Assembly: GCA_024280855.1 (NCBI GenBank)
Contig: JAJRPG010000091.1
Coordinates: 1 to 39,060 of the forward strand
Reading direction: 5' to 3'
DNA from: Planctomycetota bacterium
GTDB taxonomy: Bacteria; Planctomycetota; Phycisphaerae; UBA1845
Length of the DNA: 39,060 nt
Every line of letters starts with the position of its first letter. Within the stretch, counting starts at the first letter, position 1. The notes under the pieces were generated by a model. That model had not been told where the DNA came from. It made no database searches and was given only the letters and a program-made list of their open reading frames with translations. Positions 1-6,197 of the stretch are shown here, piece after piece. The translations under genes were made by a program, and so were the position numbers.

Positions 1-22
1 GCACTTACCGCCGTCAATTCAA

Positions 23-604
23 TTGCCCCCCTTATGGCGACGACACTTGGTTTTATGCGTAGCTGTCGCGTTGACTGGCCTCACGCTGGTATGCAACCGC
101 GTAGCTTATATCGCGCCTTCGGGTACTGATTGGGGTCGATATCACAACAAAACGTTTCGCGTGACTCGTGTAGTAGACGGAGACACGCTGGACATCGACA
201 TACCCGACAGTGACAAGGACACGACACGCATTCGCCTGTGGGGTGTAGATACCCCGGAAGTAGCCAGAGGCAAAAAGCCCGGCATGCACTATGGTCAACA
301 AGCCTCAGATTTCGCTAAAAGAACTTTGACGAATCGAAAGGTTCATATCGTGCTTTCACGCGATGATACGCGCGGGAAATATGGGCGATTGCTCGCTTAC
401 GTTTTTCTTGAACGAGGCGGTGAGATGTTCAACGAAATGCTCCTCAAGCAAGGATTTGCCTATGCGGACCTGCGGTTCAAGCACCATTACTACAACAAAT
501 TCCGAGACATGGAAAAACGCGCCCGCCGCGAGGGTAAAGGTTTATGGGCTGACATCACGATAGAAAAAATGCCCAAGTGGAAACAGCGATACGAAAGCAA
601 ATAG
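23..604 (+). CDS. Thermonuclease-family (SNase-like) exported nuclease
   Basis: Predicted Ca2+-dependent phosphodiesterase of the staphylococcal nuclease fold, acting on DNA/RNA outside the cytoplasm. The N-terminus (about residues 8-30) is a hydrophobic signal or anchor segment preceded by two Arg. The SNase domain covers about residues 44-175. The metal-binding aspartates are in VVDGDT (D52, D54), the first catalytic Arg in RIRLWGVDTPE (R71, with D76 and E79), and the second in GKYGRLLAYVF (R122). These correspond to the D21, R35, D40, E43 and R87 positions of the Staphylococcus enzyme. The start shown is a TTG, but the frame stays open to the left edge of the window, so the true start may lie outside. 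It stands alone on this strand, followed by 183 bp without a gene. Family assignment is secure; substrate and localisation are inferred. Confidence 0.88.
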   Translation: MPPLWRRHLVLCVAVALTGLTLVCNRVAYIAPSGTDWGRYHNKTFRVTRVVDGDTLDIDIPDSDKDTTRIRLWGVDTPEVARGKKPGMHYGQQASDFAKRTLTNRKVHIVLSRDDTRGKYGRLLAYVFLERGGEMFNEMLLKQGFAYADLRFKHHYYNKFRDMEKRARREGKGLWADITIEKMPKWKQRYESK

Positions 605-787
605 CAACACCCCGCAATTGTTGGTGCTATCTGCGAGCCATGCCATTCTCAAACTATTATTATAAGTTTTTCATATTTTACAACAGGATATGCCGCTGAG
701 CATCGTCTGTTGTGTTGAATTGCAATGGGCTACGGCATCAAAATAATGGTTTATGCCTGGATATCCCTGGCAGAAAGAACACTGGAA

Positions 788-1924
788 ATGCGACGACATC
801 ATAAAATCTGTAAAATTAACACGGTGATAGTAGCGATAGTTGTTTTACTTCCTTCGCTTGAAACTACAGCCAAAAGCGATAGCAAATTAGGCTCGCATAA
901 ATCGGCGAACTTGATTCGCGGTACGATCGGTAAAAAACTGGACAAACATCTCACCCGCATGACGCAAGACGGTTATTCAGGGGCTGTTATCGTAGCTAAA
1001 AAGGGTAAAATTCTCCTTCGTAAAGGCTATGGCTATGCGAACCGGGAGACGAAGCAGCCCGTCACGCCGGACACGGTTTTTACGATTGGGTCAATCACGA
1101 AGCAATTCACTGGCGCAGCTATCGTAAAACTTGAGATGCAGGGCAAGCTAAACGTCACAGATACCATCGATCAATACTTTGCAGACGTACCGAAAGATAA
1201 AAAAGCCATCACGATTCATCAATTGCTGACGCACACGGCTGGAATGCCTAACATGCTAGGAGATGATTTTGACACCAGTGCCACCAAAGAGTCAGTTTTT
1301 CACCTGGCCATGCAATCGAAGCTTCTTTTCAAACCTGGGAGTAAGCACGTTTATTCCAACGTCGGATATAGCTTGCTTGGCATGATTATAGAAAAAGCAT
1401 CCGGCATGAGCTATGAAGCATACCTCTGCAAAAACCTGTTCGAGCCTGCGGGCATGATGCACACGGGCTACTTTCTGCCTAAATTTGCACCAGAATCATT
1501 AGCCATCGGATACCGCGACGATAAACCCTGGGGGACGGTGCTAGGCCATCCCATGCTAGACGACGGACCTTGCTGGCATCTCCGAGCTAACGGGGGCATT
1601 CACTCAACCATTGACGACATGTTCAAGTGGCATCTCGCGCTTGATGGAACGGATATATTCTCCGATGAAGCTAAGAAGAAATACCTTGCGCCTCACGTTA
1701 ACGAAGGATACGGCGACACATTTTACGGCTATGGGTGGGTAACATTCAAAACTCGGCGCGGTACAAAACTACTGGCTCACAATGGCGGCAATATGATATA
1801 TTCAGCAGATTTCAGGCGATATGTAGACGAAGACGTGATGATTTTCCAAGCGACGAACAGTGCCAAATACGATCCCGACAGCATCAGCGAAGGCTTGGCA
1901 AGGATCATCTTCGCCAAACGGTGA
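788..1924 (+). CDS. Class C beta-lactamase-related serine hydrolase (exported)
   Basis: Serine hydrolase of the beta-lactamase/DD-peptidase (COG1680) type, about 378 aa. I chose the ATG at 788 rather than the in-frame ATGs at 725 and 746 because it opens directly on a normal signal peptide: basic MRRHHK, then a hydrophobic stretch ending near TTAKS. All three active-site motifs are visible: SxxK as SITK (about residues 102-105), YxN as YSN (about 189-191), and HxG as HNGG (about 332) replacing the KTG box, which is usual for EstB/Pab87-like members. The family includes esterases, D-aminopeptidases and DD-carboxypeptidases, so antibiotic resistance should not be assumed. It converges on the anti-sigma gene with a 22-bp gap and no clear terminator between them. 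Confidence 0.87.
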   Translation: MRRHHKICKINTVIVAIVVLLPSLETTAKSDSKLGSHKSANLIRGTIGKKLDKHLTRMTQDGYSGAVIVAKKGKILLRKGYGYANRETKQPVTPDTVFTIGSITKQFTGAAIVKLEMQGKLNVTDTIDQYFADVPKDKKAITIHQLLTHTAGMPNMLGDDFDTSATKESVFHLAMQSKLLFKPGSKHVYSNVGYSLLGMIIEKASGMSYEAYLCKNLFEPAGMMHTGYFLPKFAPESLAIGYRDDKPWGTVLGHPMLDDGPCWHLRANGGIHSTIDDMFKWHLALDGTDIFSDEAKKKYLAPHVNEGYGDTFYGYGWVTFKTRRGTKLLAHNGGNMIYSADFRRYVDEDVMIFQATNSAKYDPDSISEGLARIIFAKR

Positions 1925-1946
1925 ATCAAAATCCGTGGCTAACCCC

Positions 1947-2447
1947 TCAGCGCAATTCTGAAATAGGGTCGGTCACAGCGACGGCTAGACGAACTACGCC
2001 GTCCTTGCGAATCAGGCCACTGGGGCGTCCGATGGATGATAGTGTGTCCACTAGCTCGCGATCATTAACATAATAGTGAGAAAGGTCTCCAGCAGGATGC
2101 GCGATCATCGCAGCTACGGCTTCGGGGCGCGTTTGCATAATCTGAATACGCGAAATGAATTCATTTTTTTCAGTTTTATTGCTTACAGTCAAAACAACCG
2201 GCGCATGAACCGCAGGCCTCGTCGCCACGAACGTTACGCCGACACCAATCATCACCATTGCCAACGACGCACTACGCATGACGTTACGTCTCACACGCCG
2301 CCGACGCCCTTCCCCAACGACCGCACCTTGCAATTCAACTAACAGCGCATCTCGGCGCGAACGACCTAGTTCAGACAGCATAAGGTCGTCATTTCCATCA
2401 GCGTAGTTAGTCCCGAATCTGTTTTCATTCCCAATTTTACTCATCAT
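1947..2447 (-). CDS. Putative single-pass anti-sigma factor
   Basis: About 166 aa. The N-terminal ~55 residues are charged and cytoplasmic, followed by an Arg-rich stretch, one membrane segment (about residues 60-80) and a ~85-residue C-terminal part predicted outside the membrane. No zinc-finger HxxxCxxC anti-sigma motif is visible, so the call rests on topology and position. The gene overlaps the end of the ECF sigma gene by 11 bp. ATG 2447 is preferred over the upstream TTG at 2450 because a GAG-type ribosome site sits in the end of the sigma gene. The extracytoplasmic tail contains YYVNDRELVDTL and a VVRLAVAVTDP segment, suggesting a small beta-rich sensor domain. Inferred role: membrane sequestration of the sigma factor. 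A simple envelope protein of unknown role is the alternative. Confidence 0.6.
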   Translation of the reverse strand: MMSKIGNENRFGTNYADGNDDLMLSELGRSRRDALLVELQGAVVGEGRRRRVRRNVMRSASLAMVMIGVGVTFVATRPAVHAPVVLTVSNKTEKNEFISRIQIMQTRPEAVAAMIAHPAGDLSHYYVNDRELVDTLSSIGRPSGLIRKDGVVRLAVAVTDPISELR

Positions 2448-3039
2448 CAATCTCTTTCATTCGTCGCCGCAGCGCTTTCATCGAACGATGCAGCCGAGAG
2501 TGAACAGCACCAGTTGATAAACCGAGTCGTTCGCCAATCGCTTTCAACGTCAGGTCTGCATAAAAACGCAACTCGATAATACCCGCGCCGACACGATCCA
2601 GGCCCGAAAGTTCTCGACGTATCCGCGCGACTTTTTCGCTCACATCTTCGATGCGCTCTTGCGCCACTTGAAAACGACCGTTCATCGAGGCGAGTTCTCT
2701 CATCCGTCGCCGACGATCACGTTTTAGATAATCCAACGCTACGTTTATCGCGATTCGTGCCAACCAACTATCGAGTGCCTTCTCATCCTCGAATGGCTTC
2801 ATGTATCGCACGACACGCATCATCGCATCCTGCACCATATCCAACGACGCCTGCTCATCGAATCGGGTTGTCGTTCGCACCACGCGCAGCACAAAATCGA
2901 ACTTAGCCTTATATATACGGGCAAACGCCTCAGGATCACCTGAAGCGATAGCCGTTGTCAGTCTGTGAATATGATCCACGTCCTGATTACTTTCATTAGC
3001 GATCGTCACGCAATCCTGCGCGACCTCGACAACTGTCAT
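2437..3039 (-). CDS. ECF-type RNA polymerase sigma factor
   Basis: 200-aa sigma-70 family protein with only regions 2 and 4. Region 2 (about residues 33-108) shows the DPEAFARIYKAKFDFVLRVV helix and the LDSWLARIAINVALDYLKRDRRRR segment typical of ECF 2.3/2.4. Region 4 (about 140-195) has the helix-turn-helix LTLKAIGERLGLSTGAVHSR, followed by a basic LHRSMKALRRRM tail. It is the middle gene of a three-gene operon. Its ATG overlaps the stop of the upstream exported protein as ATGA (3036-3039), and its end overlaps the putative anti-sigma gene, so the three are translationally coupled. Its regulon is unknown; autoregulation of the operon is likely for this class but is not shown by the sequence. 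Confidence 0.93.
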   Translation of the reverse strand: MTVVEVAQDCVTIANESNQDVDHIHRLTTAIASGDPEAFARIYKAKFDFVLRVVRTTTRFDEQASLDMVQDAMMRVVRYMKPFEDEKALDSWLARIAINVALDYLKRDRRRRMRELASMNGRFQVAQERIEDVSEKVARIRRELSGLDRVGAGIIELRFYADLTLKAIGERLGLSTGAVHSRLHRSMKALRRRMKEIDDE

Positions 3040-3965
3040 AAGTTCGACCCGGTAAGCTCTGCAAGTACATCCTGGGCTTTCTTCAATTGTTCGTTGATCC
3101 GTTTCAAACGATCATTTGCAAGATCATATTGCGCCTGGGCACGTTTGACATCACTCTTGAGTTCGATCATGTCGCTCCGATACTCTGGCTTATCTGATCC
3201 CTCTTCATCAAGTACCACTTTTGCTTCTGCTAATGCAGCATCCGCGTTTATCTTAGCTGTCATACCTTCTTGCAGCTGATCCATTAATTTTTTAATAGTC
3301 AACCTCAGTTTGAGGATACGATGCTGCTTTTTCTCCTCACTTTGAATAAGTTGGTCAATAACTTGTTGAACCAAGCCCAATTGCTCTTTCGTCCCGCGTG
3401 CGATTAATAACTTCGTAGCCGGATGAAACTTGATCTCAGCCTTACCAGAAAATAATGACTGTACAACATCGATAGCGCCAAGTACCTCACTTTCAGATTG
3501 TCCTTCAAATAACTCTGTCAAACTCCAAACCGACGACGCGATACGACTGAACTTGTAAAACCTTAGCGCCACTTTGAACACCATGTCAGGCGAAGCACCA
3601 ATTCTATAAGCCTCAACGTCGGCCCCCACTTTGCGACCGCTGGGCATTGTGTACATACCCTCCAACAAGCGAACCGCCGCTTCCACCGTTACCGAAACCA
3701 GCGAGACTGGCGGAACCTCTAATTCTTTCGCACTGGACATCACGACAATGTTAGCCGTCCCCTTAGGGCAAGAGCGACGAATGGTTTCTACGTAATCGAT
3801 GAGTTTCCCACCAGCAAAATCCACATCAAGTCGGGCCGCCGGTCGCTTCTGCGCTTCCTTTACTTCCTTGGTCTCTGCTTGTGCCAACACCTTATCAACT
3901 TGGCCAGCAATCAATGTCAACACCATCGTCGTTCCAATCAGCAAGCGAAACCGTCCTCGTATCAT
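3036..3965 (-). CDS. Exported protein with secretin-N/STN-like modules and C-terminal coiled coil
   Basis: About 309 aa with a signal peptide (basic MIRGRFR, hydrophobic core, possible cleavage after VLA). Residues ~45-110 have a beta-alpha-beta pattern (LDVDFAGGKLIDYVETI, then IVVMSS, then VSLVSVTVEAAVRLLEG) resembling the STN/secretin N-terminal domain. Residues ~180-205 (ATKLLIARGTKEQLGLVQQV) match the secretin_N signature of a recurring 'N-x-L-I-V-x-G' strand followed by a helix. The last ~90 residues are a charged, probably coiled-coil helix. There is no secretin pore domain. ATG 3965 is preceded by GGAG eight nucleotides upstream. It is the first gene of the sigma/anti-sigma operon and overlaps sigma by ATGA, so it may be the envelope signal or target of the sigma system. 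That role is inference. Confidence 0.6.
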   Translation of the reverse strand: MIRGRFRLLIGTTMVLTLIAGQVDKVLAQAETKEVKEAQKRPAARLDVDFAGGKLIDYVETIRRSCPKGTANIVVMSSAKELEVPPVSLVSVTVEAAVRLLEGMYTMPSGRKVGADVEAYRIGASPDMVFKVALRFYKFSRIASSVWSLTELFEGQSESEVLGAIDVVQSLFSGKAEIKFHPATKLLIARGTKEQLGLVQQVIDQLIQSEEKKQHRILKLRLTIKKLMDQLQEGMTAKINADAALAEAKVVLDEEGSDKPEYRSDMIELKSDVKRAQAQYDLANDRLKRINEQLKKAQDVLAELTGSNL

Positions 3966-4089
3966 CAATTTTCTCCATCGTTAAGATAGTATGCAACAAA
4001 TAACCAACCGCCTCACCTACTTAAACGCCGCCCAAGCTGATTTTTCCTTCTTTCTGCACTTATTTTTCATACGACGCCTCGCACAGGAT

Positions 4090-4251
4090 GCAAGACAGTT
4101 TCGGCGGGATGGGCACACCGAGCGGGGTCAGAGCCGCATGGCGCCAGCCTGCGGGCCGGATGAATCAACATGGCCAATTGTATCCAGCCGCTGGTATGCC
4201 ACCAGGCTTGCGCCAGGTGCTCTGACAGGACTCGCGCCAAAACTGTCTTAC
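4090..4251. repeat. Nested inverted-repeat structure around paired-arm element copy A
   Basis: An outer inverted pair flanks copy A. The left arm at about 4090-4108 contains AAGACAGTTTCGGCGGGA, and the right arm at about 4231-4251, reverse complemented, contains AAGACAGTTTTGGCGCGA. It encloses the 96-bp element, so the whole could fold as a long interrupted hairpin. Confidence 0.6.
4129..4224. repeat. Paired-arm repeat element, copy A (96 bp)
   Basis: The left arm is 4129-4156 (starts CAGAGCCGCATGG, ends CCTGCGGGC) and the right arm is 4197-4224 (starts TGCCACCAGGC, ends GGTGCTCTG). The arms are imperfect inverted copies sharing CAGAGC and GGCGC(A/C)AGCCTG with a 4- versus 5-nt mismatch bulge. 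The 40-nt interior has no similarity to the interiors of copies B and C. Confidence 0.8.
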
Positions 4252-4421
4252 ACCCTCTCGCACATGCTTCAAGGCTCTCGTTTATACCATTTTCCAGCGA
4301 AAACGATGCATAAGGCCCCGTTTATCCTTCACACTCAAATTGCTGTTTAAGGACTGACGGGCCATAACCGACATGATTATCAGCCCTTTGGCGTTCCCAT
4401 TGGAAAGGCCTCGTATACACA

Positions 4422-6134
4422 ATGCAGCCAAACGCTCCCTGTGACATGGCAGAAAACGCGAACACCATCATCACCCCCGCCCCTCAAAGAGCATGGGTGG
4501 TCGCGTGGTTCATCGCGCTCATCACGGTAAGTGTGACCATGCAATTGTCTGACCCCACAGGCTGGCTTGGGTCTGACGACTCTGGATATTACTCCGCAGC
4601 CGAGTATCTACTCGCTGGCGAAACTCTTGAACGAGCACACCACCAATACGCACGCATGTCGGTTGTCGTACCCGTAGCTATTTCAATGTGGGCTTTCGGC
4701 GATAGCACAACAGCGGTGATAGCACCTACGGTCATTTTTTCGATGGGCTGCATTGCGCTAGTCGCCGTCGCGGGTTGGCTATTGTGGGGATGGATGGAAG
4801 GCCTCATCGCGGCCAGTGTGGTTTCGTGCATTCCTTATTTTCGCGTGATATCCACAGCCGCCTACCCCGACGTTCACGTCTGCTTCTGGACTACCGCTGC
4901 CGTTGTATTGGCACTCTTCGCCATACGCAGCCAGAACCAACGACGCATGTGGGTACTCGGAATATGTAGCGGACTAACCATAGGCCTTGCCTGTTCCGCG
5001 AAAATTTTCGGTATCTTCGCCATCGTGCCCGTCCTATGGATAGCCTGGCTGCCCAACACATGGACCAGTTACCATCGAATAAGATGGTTCGTAGCTGTCT
5101 CGGCAGGCGTAGCCGCACTCATTTTAGCGGAAAGTCTATTTTACTTATGGACCGCCGGAGATTTCTGGTTCAGACTTCACGCGATACAAAACGCCAAAGC
5201 AGATGATCGATATTTCCCAGCCGTTGGTTTCTTCCGCCACGACACCTACTTGGACTTGGCTTGGAACCGCCTCACCATGCTGCTTCATCCGAGCTTTTCA
5301 GGCTGGGGAAGAGTCGCAGCGTTCTTTATTCCAACGGTTGCGATAGCTTCACTATTGAATAAACCTGCCCGGCGAATGGGGGCATGGGCTGTGGTGACGT
5401 ATTTGTTTATCTCAGTCACACCCGTTATCTATCGCCACCATTGGCATCCATTCACACCTTTTGATGGACGACACATCCTCCTAACGTGCGTACCCTTAGC
5501 CCTATGCTTTTCCTGGGCACTATGTCGTACTGTCACGCTGGTGGCATCACCAGCATGGATAAAACGCGGTTGGCCCATAGCGCTGCTAGGCCTGGCTTGG
5601 CTATCATTTGCAGACGGAGATTCGCTGGGCGGATTCCGCAGTCGCCCCTCGCAACGGTGGGGATTAGCTATATCGCAACTCATCGCGTTAGAAGACTGGG
5701 ATGACGAACGTGACATTTTCATTCCAGCTTCGCTATATCTGAGACATCGAATTCTTTTCCCGAAAGAGCTTCGCACCCGACTTCGGGTAGCCATTGATGA
5801 AAACGCACTCGATTGGTGGCGCAAGGCGAGTGTCGATATAGAATCTCGCGTCAAACCATTGCCCGCACCGACCGATGCTTACCTCATAGCCACGCCAATC
5901 CAGTTAAGTGGCAAGTCGGGATTTTGGGATTACGGCGTAGGATTACCGAAAAACGAACTATTAGCCTGGCAACAATCGACCCCGCGTGTCCGAATCAAAC
6001 GCTACGGCTTTCATACCGTCGGACCGGAAGGTAGCCATGCGGGTAAAAATTATGATGTGCTAGTCTTGTTGGGCGGCGACATTCAAGAAAAGCAAGCAAA
6101 GCCAAACCGAGAAAAAATCGCGAATGCAAGATGA
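4422..6134 (+). CDS. GT39/PMT-like membrane glycosyltransferase
   Basis: 570-aa polytopic protein with about ten hydrophobic segments between residues 25 and 400, then a soluble C-terminal domain of ~170 residues. After the first membrane helix comes GWLGSDDSGYYSAAEYLLAG, matching the acidic first-loop motif (DD/DE) that PMT_2/GT39-type and ArnT-like enzymes use for catalysis and metal binding. Family members transfer sugars from polyprenyl-phosphate donors to protein or lipid acceptors on the outer face of the inner membrane. Donor and acceptor here are unknown. ATG 4422 has a GGAAAGG about 13 nt upstream, and the ATG at 4446 is an alternative. It converges with alaS across 63 bp. Confidence 0.75.
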   Translation: MQPNAPCDMAENANTIITPAPQRAWVVAWFIALITVSVTMQLSDPTGWLGSDDSGYYSAAEYLLAGETLERAHHQYARMSVVVPVAISMWAFGDSTTAVIAPTVIFSMGCIALVAVAGWLLWGWMEGLIAASVVSCIPYFRVISTAAYPDVHVCFWTTAAVVLALFAIRSQNQRRMWVLGICSGLTIGLACSAKIFGIFAIVPVLWIAWLPNTWTSYHRIRWFVAVSAGVAALILAESLFYLWTAGDFWFRLHAIQNAKADDRYFPAVGFFRHDTYLDLAWNRLTMLLHPSFSGWGRVAAFFIPTVAIASLLNKPARRMGAWAVVTYLFISVTPVIYRHHWHPFTPFDGRHILLTCVPLALCFSWALCRTVTLVASPAWIKRGWPIALLGLAWLSFADGDSLGGFRSRPSQRWGLAISQLIALEDWDDERDIFIPASLYLRHRILFPKELRTRLRVAIDENALDWWRKASVDIESRVKPLPAPTDAYLIATPIQLSGKSGFWDYGVGLPKNELLAWQQSTPRVRIKRYGFHTVGPEGSHAGKNYDVLVLLGGDIQEKQAKPNREKIANAR

Positions 6135-6197
6135 GCATTCGGTCTTCGCCTACGCGGGTATGACGTATAATTGGATATCATATCTGCACGATGCAGC

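Larger units (their letters stand above)
3966..4421. other. 456-bp intergenic region with a paired-arm repeat element
   Basis: Divergent promoter region between the sigma operon (-) and the glycosyltransferase (+). A 119-codon open frame across it is not credible because it is made largely of the repeat at 4090-4251. No convincing sigma-70 promoter could be picked out by eye. Confidence 0.6.

Noticed and set aside
788-1924. Antibiotic-resistance beta-lactamase
   Set aside because: The HxG motif in place of KTG and broad-family features point to a COG1680 hydrolase; resistance is not supported.
3991-4350. 119-codon open frame on + strand
   Set aside because: Most of it is repeat DNA (outer and inner inverted arms), with no ribosome site or family features.
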